Source of the DNA: Aeromicrobium piscarium
GTDB lineage: Bacteria; Actinomycetota; Actinomycetes; Propionibacteriales; Nocardioidaceae
Assembly (NCBI RefSeq): GCF_007421815.1
Contig: NZ_VLNT01000012.1
Coordinates: forward strand, 26,009 to 90,008
Direction of reading: 5' to 3'
DNA: 64,000 nt
The stretch's first letter is position 1. Every line of letters begins with the position of its first letter. Below are positions 45,118 through 54,109 of this stretch, one piece after another. The translations under genes and the position numbers were made by a program. The notes under the pieces are model-generated. The model was not told where the DNA came from and did not search any database. It worked only from the letters and a program-made list of their open reading frames with translations.

Positions 45118-45908
45118 CGGCCTTCCGGGGCGAGCTCGTCCGCCTCTTCGCCACCCGGATCCCCTGGTGGACGCTGCTCGCCGCCGTGCTGTGCGGTGGG
45201 GGCCTGAGCGGCCTGCTCGCGATCACCGGTCCGGAGAACGCGACTCCCCCGATGCCGGGCATCGACACGCCGGAGGGCGCCGGAATCGTGGTCGGGCTGG
45301 GGGCGGTGACGCTCTTCGTGCCCGCGCTGATCGGCACGATCGCCGTCACCAGCGAGTACCGGCACCGGACCATCGGCACGACCTTCCTCGCCGTGCCGCA
45401 TCGGGGTCGGGTGCTCGGAGCGAAGCTCGCGGTCTACGCGCTGCTCGGGATCCTCTACGGCATCGTCGCCTCGATCTCGTCCGGACTGGTCCTCGTCGGC
45501 GCGGCGGCCGCGCGAGGCATCGAGTTGGGCACGCCCACGGGCGAGCTGCTGACCGTCCTGGCCCAGCTCGCAGTCGCCTCGGCGGTCTACATGGTGCTCG
45601 GCGTCGGGATCGGCGCCATCGCGCGGCATCAGCTGCTGGCGATCGGCGCCGTGCTGGGCTACTTCTACTTCCTGGAGTACGTCCTGATGCTGATCCCCGG
45701 AGTGAACGCGCTGTATCCCTTCCTGCCCGGTGGGGCGACCGCGTCGCTCACCCGTTTCACCTTCCTGACCGATGCCCTGGCCGAGCAGACGACCGGTGGC
45801 GCCGCGGCCCTCGCCTCCCCCGCGCTCGGCGCGGTGATCCTCGTGGGGTACGCCCTGGTGGCGGCCGCGGTCGCCGTGTGGTTGCCGCTGCGACGCGATC
45901 TGGCCTGA
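45114..45908 (+). CDS. ABC-2 family permease
   Basis: A 264-residue membrane protein with about six spans (20-40, 60-82, 100-125, 140-165, 178-195, 232-255). The sequence ALIGTIAVTSEYRHRTIGTT is the ABC-2 signature loop. Partner of the preceding ATPase; exports an unknown compound. Start overlaps ATPase stop. Confidence 0.87.
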   Translation: MTAFRGELVRLFATRIPWWTLLAAVLCGGGLSGLLAITGPENATPPMPGIDTPEGAGIVVGLGAVTLFVPALIGTIAVTSEYRHRTIGTTFLAVPHRGRVLGAKLAVYALLGILYGIVASISSGLVLVGAAAARGIELGTPTGELLTVLAQLAVASAVYMVLGVGIGAIARHQLLAIGAVLGYFYFLEYVLMLIPGVNALYPFLPGGATASLTRFTFLTDALAEQTTGGAAALASPALGAVILVGYALVAAAVAVWLPLRRDLA

Positions 45909-45964
45909 GTTCCCGGTTCGGTCGGTGGACCGAGCGCCTCGCCCGCATCCACTACGCTGGCCGG

Positions 45965-46567
45965 GTGTCTTACTCCCGGCCGTCGCTGACCGTGGGCCTC
46001 GGTGTCGCGATCCTCGCGCTGGGGGTGGGCGTCCTGGTCCTCCTCGCGCTGCGGCCGGCCCCGGCTCCGGAAAACGCCGGAGCCGGTGTGACCCCGCAAT
46101 CGACCCCATCAGAATCGCCGCGTACGACGACACCCGCGCCGACCGGCGACGCCGATATCGTCTTCATCGGCGACGATCACCTGGAGGAGTGGGCCGGCGA
46201 GGCCGCCGCGGAGCTGGGCGCGGAGGCGCGGATCGAGTCCGGTGTGACGCTCTTCGAGGACACCACGGTGGCCGACGCGCTCGAGGGTTCCGCACCCGAT
46301 CTCGTGGTGCTGAGCATCGGCACGGCCGATGTCGTGTGGGCCGATGACTTCGCCTTCGGCCTGGCACAGGCCCTCGACGAGATCGAGGAGGCCTGGCCTG
46401 CGTCCACCATCGTGCTCATGCGGCCGGCGTGGGAGGATCCCGACGACCTGCAGACCGAGAAGATCGACAGCGTCGAGCAGACCGCCCAGGCCCGAGATCT
46501 GATCTATCTGGACGCTCCGCCCGACGCCGCCGACTTCCTCGATGCCTGGACCGCTGCCGGCCTGTAG
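45965..46567 (+). CDS. membrane-anchored SGNH-like protein lacking catalytic residues
   Basis: A 200-residue protein: a membrane anchor (about 9-29), a Pro/Thr-rich linker (PAPAPENAGAGVTPQSTPSE), then a small SGNH-hydrolase-like domain (DADIVFIGDDHLEEWAGEAA, APDLVVLSIGTADVVWADDF). In active enzymes the first block reads GDS and the third GxND, and a DxxH follows; here these are GDD, GTAD and absent. It is therefore probably a binding or structural domain outside the membrane. TACGCT lies 6 nt before the GTG (leaderless type). Confidence 0.73.
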   Translation: MSYSRPSLTVGLGVAILALGVGVLVLLALRPAPAPENAGAGVTPQSTPSESPRTTTPAPTGDADIVFIGDDHLEEWAGEAAAELGAEARIESGVTLFEDTTVADALEGSAPDLVVLSIGTADVVWADDFAFGLAQALDEIEEAWPASTIVLMRPAWEDPDDLQTEKIDSVEQTAQARDLIYLDAPPDAADFLDAWTAAGL

Positions 46568-46579
46568 CCGGTGGCGGCG

Positions 46580-48163
46580 TCAGGGCACGAGGTTGTCTCC
46601 GTCGACACGCCGCGGCCACGCCACGACATGCTCATCGCGCAGAACGTCAGGGAGGGCCCAGCCGGGAAAGCCCTGGTAGCTGACCGGTCGAAGGAATCGG
46701 TCGATGGCTCGTGCACCGACCGATGTCGTACCTGGTGCCGACGTGGCGGGGAAGGGACCGCCGTGCACCATCGCATCGCACACACGCACGCCCGTGGGCC
46801 AAGCGTTGAAGATCAGGCGACCCACGACGGACTCGATCCTCGGCAGCAGTCGGCGGACCATCGCCTCGTCCCCGGGGTCAGCGTGGAGGCTCGCCGTCAG
46901 CTGACCGCTGAGGGCAGTGGCGACGCTTTCCAGCTCGGCCTCGGAGTCGCACTGGACGACCACCCCCGAAGGACCGAAGACCTCGTTCTGCAGCTCGGGT
47001 CGGCGCAGGAAGAGCGCCGCATCGGTGGCGAAGAGCGACCCCGATGCCTCATGAGGTCCGCCGGTCTTCTCCATCGTCGGCCCGACGAGCGTGGTCAGAT
47101 CGGAATGGGAGGCCCGAGCGGCGACATCCTCCTCGAAGGACCGGTGGATACGCGCCGAGAGCATGGTCTGCGGGGGCGAGGCACGCAGCCGCTCGGACGC
47201 CGCCGCGATGAAGCGGTCCGCGGCAGCACCCTTCGGCAGAACCAGGAGGCCGGGATTCGTGCAGAACTGCCCCGCGCCCAGGGTGAGCGAATCCACGAAG
47301 GCCGAGGCGATCTCCTCAGCGCGCTGCTCGAGTGCGTGCGAGAGGACGAAACACGGGTTCACTGAGCTCATCTCGGCGTAGACCGGGATCGGCTCGGTCC
47401 GCTCTGCGGCGGAGGCCACGATCGCCAGGCCTACCGCCTGCGAGCCAGTGAAACCGACGGCACGGATGTGTTCATCCTTCACCAGAGCCTGACCGACCTC
47501 CCGCCCCTCGCCCACCACCATCGAGAACACGCCCGCGGGCACGTCGCTCGCCCGGACCGCCCGCACGACGGCCGCGGCGACGAGCTCGCTCACCCCCAGG
47601 TGGGCCTCGTGCGCCTTGACCACGACCGGACATCCGGCAGCGAGGGCCGACGCGGTGTCCCCACCCGCTACCGAGAAGGCCAACGGGAAGTTCGACGCCG
47701 CGAACACGGCGACCGGCCCGATACCGACCGTCTGGCTCCGCAGTTCCGGGCCGGACTCATCGGCATGGTCGATGCGCACATCCGCCGGTCGGCCGTCGAC
47801 GATCAGGTCGGCGAACAGCCTCAATTGACCAGCAGTGCGACCGACCTCTCCTTTGAGCCGCGCCTCCGGCAGACCGGTCTCCGTGACCCCGCGGGCGATG
47901 ATCCGCGATGCATCGCCCTCGATCTCCTCCGCGATGCGGCGAAGGAACTCCGCACGCCTTTCCACCGGCACCGCCCGGTACGAGGCGAAGGACTCGGCTG
48001 CGGCCGCACAGGCCGCCGCGATGTCCTCGGGCGCCGCGGCCCGGTACCCCGGCTCGAGACGCTCGCCGCTGCGGGGATCGTGGGAGTGGAGCAGGGCCGA
48101 GGAGCCTCCGTCACGACGATCACCCGCGAGAAACAGCTCTCCCGTGAGATCGGCGCTGCTCAT
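46580..48163 (-). CDS. alpha-ketoglutaric semialdehyde dehydrogenase (2,5-dioxovalerate dehydrogenase)
   Basis: A 527-residue aldehyde dehydrogenase. Asn158 (AASNFPLAF), Glu264 (YAEMSSVNP) and nucleophile Cys301 (GAGQFCTNPG) are in place; GQFCTNPG and the length match the KGSADH branch. It oxidises 2,5-dioxopentanoate to 2-oxoglutarate with NAD(P). Last gene of the Rieske operon, with a start overlapping the previous stop (ATGA). With the KdgD-like enzyme upstream it gives a two-step route into the TCA cycle (family knowledge). Confidence 0.86.
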   Translation of the reverse strand: MSSADLTGELFLAGDRRDGGSSALLHSHDPRSGERLEPGYRAAAPEDIAAACAAAAESFASYRAVPVERRAEFLRRIAEEIEGDASRIIARGVTETGLPEARLKGEVGRTAGQLRLFADLIVDGRPADVRIDHADESGPELRSQTVGIGPVAVFAASNFPLAFSVAGGDTASALAAGCPVVVKAHEAHLGVSELVAAAVVRAVRASDVPAGVFSMVVGEGREVGQALVKDEHIRAVGFTGSQAVGLAIVASAAERTEPIPVYAEMSSVNPCFVLSHALEQRAEEIASAFVDSLTLGAGQFCTNPGLLVLPKGAAADRFIAAASERLRASPPQTMLSARIHRSFEEDVAARASHSDLTTLVGPTMEKTGGPHEASGSLFATDAALFLRRPELQNEVFGPSGVVVQCDSEAELESVATALSGQLTASLHADPGDEAMVRRLLPRIESVVGRLIFNAWPTGVRVCDAMVHGGPFPATSAPGTTSVGARAIDRFLRPVSYQGFPGWALPDVLRDEHVVAWPRRVDGDNLVP

Positions 48164-49635
48164 GAGACGGTCCCCCCATGGTTCATCACGACGCTGACCG
48201 ACTTCTCGCGGGTGTACTCCAGCATCGTCTCCTTGGCGTGCTCCACACCCGCGCCGGAGTTCTTATAGCCGCCGAAAGGGACGCCGAGCCATCGATGCAC
48301 GACCTCGTTGATCCACACATAGCCCGACTCGACCTTCGAGGCCGTGGTGAGCGCTTTCGTCAGATCATTCGTGAAGATCGATGCCGTCAGACCGTAGTCG
48401 ACGCTGTTGACCGCCTCCAGCATCTCCGCCTCGTCCTCCCATTCGATGATCGACAGGACGGGACCGAACACCTCCTCCTGGGCGATTCGCATCGAGGGAC
48501 GCACATCACCGAAGACCGTCGGCATGACGTACGCACCATCGGCCAGCGGGCCCTCCCCCTCGCCGCCACCGGCGAGCAGTGTGGCTCCTTCCTCCTTCGC
48601 CATCTCGATCATCGAGAGCACCCGGGTCTTGTGCCGCTGGGAGACGAGCGATCCCATCTCCGCCTCCGGGTCATCGGGCAACGCGACCGTGATCTCCGAG
48701 ACCAGCTGGGTGACACGCTCGGTCACCTCCTTCGCGAGAGACCGATGCACGAACAGCCGCGAGGTCGAACCACACGACTGTCCCTGATGCGTGAAGTTCA
48801 TGCCCTTGATCGCCGCCCGCGAGACCGTCTCGACATCAACATCGGGGAACACGATGAGCGGATTCTTGCCGCCCAGTTCCAAGCTGATCTCCTTGACATA
48901 GCCGCTCTCTGCCGCGGCCTTCTGGATCGCGAGCCCCGTCGGCACGCCACCCGTCAGGTGAAGCCTCTCGATCCTGGGGTGGACCACGATCGCTTGACCC
49001 GCCTCCGGACCACCCTGCACGACATTGACGAGCCCGTCCGGGAGGGCACCGGCCGCGGCATTGGCGATGATCGTCGCTCCGAGTGGGGTCTGTTCCGAGG
49101 GCTTCAAGATCACAGCATTCCCCGCCGCGAGGGCGGGCGCCGAGAGCTTGATGGGGAAGAAGGACGGCCCGTTGAAGGGCGTGAGGATGCCGATAATCCC
49201 GTACGGCTCGCGCAGCGTGTAATGCAGATTGCCCGGGGTGGCGGGGATCGTCTGGCCGACGAGCTCGAAGCCCAGGCCCGCGAAGTGCTCCAAGTGGGTA
49301 ATGCCGTTCATGACGCCCTTGCGCATGTCATGCAGCGGCGTGCCGCTGTCCGCGGCATCCACAGCGACCAGCTCCTCGGCGACCCCCCTCAGGTTGTGTG
49401 CCCAGGCCAGCATGCCCTCCTTCCGCTCCAGCACGGACATCTCAGCCCAGATGCGCTGGGCCTTCCGGGCGGACTCGACCGCCGCATCGACGTCCTCGGC
49501 AGTGGACTCGGCCACTACCGCGAGCTCCACCCCGGTCGCCGGCGCGATCTTCACGCGCCGACCACCGCGAGCAGCGGGCATCTCCACCCCTCCAATGACA
49601 TTGCCAGTGAGCGAGGTTCCATCGACGATAAGCAC
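48160..49635 (-). CDS. aldehyde dehydrogenase
   Basis: A 491-residue NAD(P)-dependent aldehyde dehydrogenase, cytosolic. Asn155 (LTPFNGPSFF), Glu253 (SLELGGKNP) and Cys288 (HQGQSCGST) form the active site. The sequence is of the broad betaine/benzaldehyde-type group and does not define a substrate. GTG start with AAAGGG 7 nt upstream. Coupled to the KGSADH gene and 51 nt after the SDR; it may oxidise an aldehyde intermediate of the pathway. Confidence 0.9.
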   Translation of the reverse strand: MLIVDGTSLTGNVIGGVEMPAARGGRRVKIAPATGVELAVVAESTAEDVDAAVESARKAQRIWAEMSVLERKEGMLAWAHNLRGVAEELVAVDAADSGTPLHDMRKGVMNGITHLEHFAGLGFELVGQTIPATPGNLHYTLREPYGIIGILTPFNGPSFFPIKLSAPALAAGNAVILKPSEQTPLGATIIANAAAGALPDGLVNVVQGGPEAGQAIVVHPRIERLHLTGGVPTGLAIQKAAAESGYVKEISLELGGKNPLIVFPDVDVETVSRAAIKGMNFTHQGQSCGSTSRLFVHRSLAKEVTERVTQLVSEITVALPDDPEAEMGSLVSQRHKTRVLSMIEMAKEEGATLLAGGGEGEGPLADGAYVMPTVFGDVRPSMRIAQEEVFGPVLSIIEWEDEAEMLEAVNSVDYGLTASIFTNDLTKALTTASKVESGYVWINEVVHRWLGVPFGGYKNSGAGVEHAKETMLEYTREKSVSVVMNHGGTVS

Positions 49636-49686
49636 AAGCGTGCCCTTTCTGACTTCAGTGATATGGACTGCGAGATGGTCGACCGC

Positions 49687-50439
49687 TCAGTTGAAGAACG
49701 AGCCGCCGTTGACGTGAAGGCTCTGCCCGGTCACGAAATCCGAACCCGAGCCGCTGAGGTAGAGGACCGTGCCGACCATGTCCTGTGCCGTCTGCTCGCG
49801 CTTGAGACACCGCTGATCGATCTGCCTGCTGAGACTTCCGCTGGACCCCTCCTTCGAGGTACCGGTCTCGGGGATGGCGTCGGGCACCAGATTGTTCACG
49901 GTGATGCCGTGCGGCCCGAGCTCGCGGGCCAGCGCCCGCGTGAAACCGATGAGGGCCGACTTCGAGGTGAGATAGTGCGGGCCGGTGGCGCTGGCACCCT
50001 TCCAGATCGATGCCGAACTGACGTTGATGACCTTGCCGTGACCGGACTGCTTCATCACCGGCAGCACGGCACGGGTAGCCAACCAGGTGCCTCGGACATT
50101 GACCTCCAAACAGCGATCGAGCTCCTCCAAGTCGATGTCCTCGAAGCTCCCGGCACGGGCCGCGCGGAAGTAGGCCGCATTGTTGATAAGGACATCCAGC
50201 CGTCCGAAACGTTCGACGGTCCGCTTCACCATCTCCTCGAGCGAGGCCTGATCGGTGATGTCGACGTGCAACGGCAACACCTTCCCGCCCTCGGCCTGGA
50301 TCTCCGCGACGGCCTCGGTGGTGTCGGCGATATCGGCCAGGACCACGTTCGCCCCGGCTGCGGCCAGACCCCGGGCGAAGGCACGCCCGAGCCCCCGGCC
50401 CCCGCCCGTCACCACGACGGTGCTGCCCTCGACGCTCAT
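49687..50439 (-). CDS. SDR family dehydrogenase
   Basis: A 250-residue classical SDR: GGGRGLG at 12-18, NNAA at 86-89, Ser142, Tyr156, Lys160. In Rieske clusters such an enzyme often re-aromatises the cis-diol; no preference can be shown here. Its ATG overlaps the stop of the 73-residue gene (ATGA). A second acidic site and the C-terminus GQSLHVNGGSFFN are normal for the family. Confidence 0.9.
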   Translation of the reverse strand: MSVEGSTVVVTGGGRGLGRAFARGLAAAGANVVLADIADTTEAVAEIQAEGGKVLPLHVDITDQASLEEMVKRTVERFGRLDVLINNAAYFRAARAGSFEDIDLEELDRCLEVNVRGTWLATRAVLPVMKQSGHGKVINVSSASIWKGASATGPHYLTSKSALIGFTRALARELGPHGITVNNLVPDAIPETGTSKEGSSGSLSRQIDQRCLKREQTAQDMVGTVLYLSGSGSDFVTGQSLHVNGGSFFN

Positions 50440-50657
50440 ATCTCTCCTCCTTCGACGAATGCGGCGACCTCCGTGCCATACACCGGCTGCTGCGACTGGC
50501 CCACGAGCGAGTCGTCGGGGCTCGACTCATAGGTGCAGAACAACCAGACGCCGTCGCGAGGATTGAAGTCCACCGACACGACCGAGCCGTCGTTGAGCCG
50601 GAGCCGATCGCCTTCGGCGATGGCCATCGAGTCGTGGGGTTGTCGTTGTGTGCTCAC
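50436..50657 (-). CDS. small unknown protein of the Rieske operon
   Basis: A 73-residue protein with no family assigned. Beta-rich (DRLRLNDGSVVSVDFNPRDG, WLFCTYESSPDDSLVG, YGTEVAAFVEGGEI), acidic, no membrane span or signal peptide, one Cys. The GTG start at 50657 has GGAGAGAGG upstream; the open frame continues further 5' but reads as the Rieske beta gene in another frame. Its stop overlaps the SDR start (ATGA). It might be a scaffold or assembly factor for the oxygenase; no evidence beyond position. Confidence 0.72.
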   Translation of the reverse strand: MSTQRQPHDSMAIAEGDRLRLNDGSVVSVDFNPRDGVWLFCTYESSPDDSLVGQSQQPVYGTEVAAFVEGGEI

Positions 50658-50670
50658 GTTCCCTCTCTCC

Positions 50671-51225
50671 TTAGATGAAGTGGCTGAAGGAGCTGCCGAG
50701 ATAGACGGTCTGGCTGATATAGAGCGTCCGCGCGCAGATGCGCCACTCGTCCTCCACCCGCCGGAGCCGGTCCAGACGCCGGCCGACCATCGTGTCCTCC
50801 TGGTCCGTGAGCCGATGCCGGTAGGACAGGACACCGCACTTCACGGTCAGCTCGGGCTGCTCGCCGCTTTCGGCGGCCGGCGGTTCGATCAGGACATTGC
50901 TCACGAGGTGCACCGTGCGCGAGAGGGGCTCCTCGGCCCAGTGGACGCCGGTCCTGATCTGCTCGACCCGCTTCTCCATCGTGGGCTTGTCATCGTGGAT
51001 CCAGCTCATCGCGAGCGGGTCCTCGAGGTACTCGTCCTGCAGATCGTTGAAGGCAACGTTCTGGGCGATCGGCACGCGGAAGGTGAAGTCCTCGGTGAAG
51101 AGAGCGAGCCAGTCCTCGAAGCGGCGTTCGTCCAGCAGATGAGCCTCGCGGGCGTACAGCTGCTCGATCTCGAACTGCAGACGCATCGCCTCGTCAACGC
51201 GGTGAACCATGGACGACGTGCTCAT
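50671..51225 (-). CDS. Rieske dioxygenase small (beta) subunit
   Basis: A 184-residue protein of the cystatin-like (SnoaL/NTF2) fold that packs with the Rieske alpha subunit. FEIEQLYAREAHLLDERRFE, DWLALFTEDFTFRVP and VGRRLDRLRRVEDEWRICAR are typical; no metal site. It forms the alpha3beta3 oxygenase with the upstream gene. The ATG at 51225 overlaps the alpha stop (ATGA); the frame is open further 5' inside alpha. 13 nt before the next gene. Confidence 0.92.
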   Translation of the reverse strand: MSTSSMVHRVDEAMRLQFEIEQLYAREAHLLDERRFEDWLALFTEDFTFRVPIAQNVAFNDLQDEYLEDPLAMSWIHDDKPTMEKRVEQIRTGVHWAEEPLSRTVHLVSNVLIEPPAAESGEQPELTVKCGVLSYRHRLTDQEDTMVGRRLDRLRRVEDEWRICARTLYISQTVYLGSSFSHFI

Positions 51226-52637
51226 CGTGCCTCCTCCGTGGCTTCCGTGGACTTCAGCGGGAAGGGCACGTAGTCGGGACGTGGCGTGCGGTGCATGAGC
51301 TCGTCCCAGTTCCAGCCCTGCATGAACTCCGACCATCGCTTGAGGAAGATCAGCTGGTTCTGCTCGGTCTCCCGATACCCGCACCACACCGAGCCGGGGT
51401 AGCCGTCGAAGGGCTCGGAGTAGCCGAGGCCTTGCTGGTAGTTGTACGGGAACTGCCGAGCGATCATGCCCTTGCTCGCATCGCTCGCATACAGCCAGTT
51501 CTCCAGATCGTCCTGCTCGGTCATGCCGCCGGGACCGGAGTAGGTCATGAAGTAGTGCCGCAAGGTGTCCTTCACGAACTCCGGGGCGTCGGCATCGACC
51601 AGGTAGTACCGCCAGAACTCGGTCTCCTCCGGACCGTTCGGGTGGTGCACGATGATGGTGCGCGGCTGATCCTCGTGGAACGACGTGTTCGGGAAGATCG
51701 TGCCCTTGCCCTGATAGTGGGTCTCCCCCGCCCGCTCGACCTTGCGCTTCTCGAAGACCTCGCGGAAGTACTCGCTGACCTCGGGGAACCGCCCGAAGAC
51801 CGAACCCTGTTCCCACTCCTCCTCCGGACGAGGCGTGAAGCCCAGGCCACCGTGACCGAGCTCGGGCCATCCGAAGGCGTAGTGGCCCTTGGCCCGTTCG
51901 TCACGCCGTCCGCTCCCGCTGGGGCTGATATTGGCGAGGTTCACAGACTTGTGGCTCACAGCATGCGCCGCGTCGCCGATGAAGTTGGTGGGAGCGAACT
52001 TCCAGTTGCACTTGACGCGCCACTTCTGCACGCCGACAAGCACCGTCGAGCCGCCCTCCTCTCCACTACGTGAGTTCAGAGCCGAGTCGAGCCAGTATCG
52101 GAAGCTGCCGAGGTACTCCTCGAGCGGCGGGGCGTCGATATCCCAGGTGGCCCAGATCGTGCCTTTGTAGTTGCGCATCTGGGCGACGCTGATAAGTCCC
52201 CATTCCTTCTTGTCGAGGGCCTCGTGGTAGTGCGTCTTCCACCCCGGCACCCCAAAGAGCCCGCCCGCCCGGTCGACCAGCGCGCCATCGGTCGTGTAGC
52301 TCCATGCGTGGTACGGGCAGGTGAAGAGCCGGGTGTTGCCCTTGTCGAATCGGCAGACCTTCATACCGCGGTGACGGCACGAGTTGAGGAGCACGTGGAG
52401 CTCTCCTTGCCGGTCACGGGTCAGGATCACCGACTCCTCACCCATGCGGCTGAGCATGAAGTCATCGGGTTCGGGGACCTGTGACTCGTGGCCTACCATC
52501 AGCCACCCACGGCCGAAGATCTCCTTCAGCTCTCGCCGGTAGAGCTCTTCGTCCACGAAGATCGAGCGACTGGCAACACCGTTCGGGATATCGACCAGCT
52601 CGCGAATCTGTTCTGCGTCCACTTCGTTACCTCTCAT
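51222..52637 (-). CDS. Rieske non-heme iron dioxygenase large (alpha) subunit
   Basis: A 471-residue oxygenase. The Rieske [2Fe-2S] ligands are Cys87-x-His89 and Cys107-x2-His110 (CRHRG .. CPYHAW, 17 residues apart). The mononuclear iron site uses His225 and His229 (NFIGDAAHAVSH) and an Asp in EQDDLENW (Asp376/377). It adds oxygen to an aromatic or related substrate with electrons from the ferredoxin. An internal GTG at codon 6, with AGAGG before it, may be the real start. Substrate unknown. Confidence 0.94.
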   Translation of the reverse strand: MRGNEVDAEQIRELVDIPNGVASRSIFVDEELYRRELKEIFGRGWLMVGHESQVPEPDDFMLSRMGEESVILTRDRQGELHVLLNSCRHRGMKVCRFDKGNTRLFTCPYHAWSYTTDGALVDRAGGLFGVPGWKTHYHEALDKKEWGLISVAQMRNYKGTIWATWDIDAPPLEEYLGSFRYWLDSALNSRSGEEGGSTVLVGVQKWRVKCNWKFAPTNFIGDAAHAVSHKSVNLANISPSGSGRRDERAKGHYAFGWPELGHGGLGFTPRPEEEWEQGSVFGRFPEVSEYFREVFEKRKVERAGETHYQGKGTIFPNTSFHEDQPRTIIVHHPNGPEETEFWRYYLVDADAPEFVKDTLRHYFMTYSGPGGMTEQDDLENWLYASDASKGMIARQFPYNYQQGLGYSEPFDGYPGSVWCGYRETEQNQLIFLKRWSEFMQGWNWDELMHRTPRPDYVPFPLKSTEATEEAR

Positions 52638-53906
52638 TCATTGGGGTTGCTTCGTCGTCGCGGCGGAGACGAGTTCCTGGGCCTGGTGAGCGGCGTCCTC
52701 AAGCTCGATGGCCTCGGTCAGCCAACGACGTCCCAGTGCCGCCCAACGGGGGTTGCCGATCGCTACCACCGCCCGCAGGGCGTCGTCTCCCACCAGCGCG
52801 ATCGCACGCTGTCGTTCACCGGTCACGACCCGGACGGACATCGTGGCGTCGCAGGCACCCACCACCTGGACGCGACGCCCGAACAACTCCGTCCAGAAGT
52901 ACGGTGGAGTCGACCAGACCTCGCGGGAGCCGAGCAGGGAGCGGCCGACGATCCGTCCCTGTTCACGGGCGGACTGCCACTGCTCCGTGCGGATCTGCAG
53001 TCCCGTCGCGGTATTGGGCCAGCGGGAGACATCCCCCGCGGCCCAGACATGTGGCATCGATGTGCGCCCGGTGCCATCGCAGACGATGCCGTCGCCGATC
53101 TCGACTGGCGCGGACCGGAGCCACTCGAGATTCGGCACCATCCCGATCCCGGCGACCACCTCGTCGAAGGCCCGCAGCGAGCCGTCGGCAAACTCGGCCG
53201 TCAGCCGGCCTTCCGCACCTTCGATCGATCGGAGATCGGCGTTGCAGATGAGTTCGACTCGGTCGCCGGGGAGATCGGCCAGGCACAGGGACACGACATC
53301 GGCGGGCAGCACCCTGCACAGGGGCGCTGCCGCGCGGTCGACCACCGTCACCTGCCACCCGAGGGCAGCGGCAGCCGACGTGACCTCGAGGCCGATGAAG
53401 CCGGCACCGACGACCAGCAGTTCACCGGTCGAGCTCGTCAGTGCCTGCTGGAGCGCCCGGGCGTCGCTCACCGTCCGCAAGGTATGGATGGCGGCCTCGT
53501 CGCTGGCGACCGGGATCTCGATGGCACGTCCGCCGGTCGCCACCACGACATCATCGGCCTCGATGCGTCGTCCGCTCTCGAGCTCGACAGTCACGCTCTC
53601 GCCGGGCGCCGCCGTCGGTGTGAGACCGACTGCCCGCTCTCCTAGCTCGAGGCGGACATCGGCTTCCGAGTACCAGTCCTCGGGTTTGAGCAGCAGCCTT
53701 TCCTCCGCGAGACCGGAGGTGAGGAACTGTTTGGAGAGCGGTGGCCGATCGTAGGGCAGGTCGGGCTCCGCGTCGATCACTGTGACGCGTCCCGTGAAGC
53801 CGGCCGACCGCAATTCCTCTGCCGCGGCGATCCCGGCGAGGGAAGCACCCACGATCGCGACATGCCTCGATGTCACATCGGGGAGTGGTGAGATCTCTTG
53901 GGTCAT
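52638..53906 (-). CDS. FAD-dependent ferredoxin reductase
   Basis: A 422-residue flavoprotein of the BphA4/putidaredoxin-reductase family. Two nucleotide motifs are seen: VAIVGASLAGIAAAEELRSA (FAD) and LLVVGAGFIGLEVTSAAAAL (NAD), plus PYDRPPLSKQFL. The later part has DDVVVATGGRA and WAAGDVSRW. It transfers electrons from NAD(P)H to the [3Fe-4S] ferredoxin upstream and so to the Rieske oxygenase. Its stop directly abuts the alpha start. Confidence 0.92.
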   Translation of the reverse strand: MTQEISPLPDVTSRHVAIVGASLAGIAAAEELRSAGFTGRVTVIDAEPDLPYDRPPLSKQFLTSGLAEERLLLKPEDWYSEADVRLELGERAVGLTPTAAPGESVTVELESGRRIEADDVVVATGGRAIEIPVASDEAAIHTLRTVSDARALQQALTSSTGELLVVGAGFIGLEVTSAAAALGWQVTVVDRAAAPLCRVLPADVVSLCLADLPGDRVELICNADLRSIEGAEGRLTAEFADGSLRAFDEVVAGIGMVPNLEWLRSAPVEIGDGIVCDGTGRTSMPHVWAAGDVSRWPNTATGLQIRTEQWQSAREQGRIVGRSLLGSREVWSTPPYFWTELFGRRVQVVGACDATMSVRVVTGERQRAIALVGDDALRAVVAIGNPRWAALGRRWLTEAIELEDAAHQAQELVSAATTKQPQ

Positions 53907-53914
53907 CAGTGCCC

Positions 53915-54109
53915 TCAGCCCTCCAGGCGGAGGGCGATCGCAGGGCAGGACCGCACGGCGGCCTCCACCACCGCACGGTCGGACTCCTCGGGGTTCTCGA
54001 TGAGGATGATCGCCTTGCCCGAGTCGTCATCGAGCTCGAAATGGTCCGGAGCCTCGATGACGCAGTTGCCATAGCCGAGGCAGAGATCGAGATCGAGATG
54101 GACGCGCAT
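53915..54109 (-). CDS. [3Fe-4S] ferredoxin
   Basis: A 64-residue ferredoxin with three cluster cysteines: Cys10, Cys16 (CLGYGNC; the second ligand of a 4Fe-4S site is replaced) and Cys55 (RSCPA). Such proteins serve actinobacterial P450s and Rieske systems. It passes electrons from the reductase to the oxygenase. Start overlaps the KdgD stop by 1 nt (TGATG). Confidence 0.93.
   Translation of the reverse strand: MRVHLDLDLCLGYGNCVIEAPDHFELDDDSGKAIILIENPEESDRAVVEAAVRSCPAIALRLEG

Noticed and set aside
48178..50532. Open frame of about 780 codons on the plus strand
   Set aside because: Antisense to two aldehyde dehydrogenase genes and an SDR; the sequence is Arg/His/Asp-rich without any domain.
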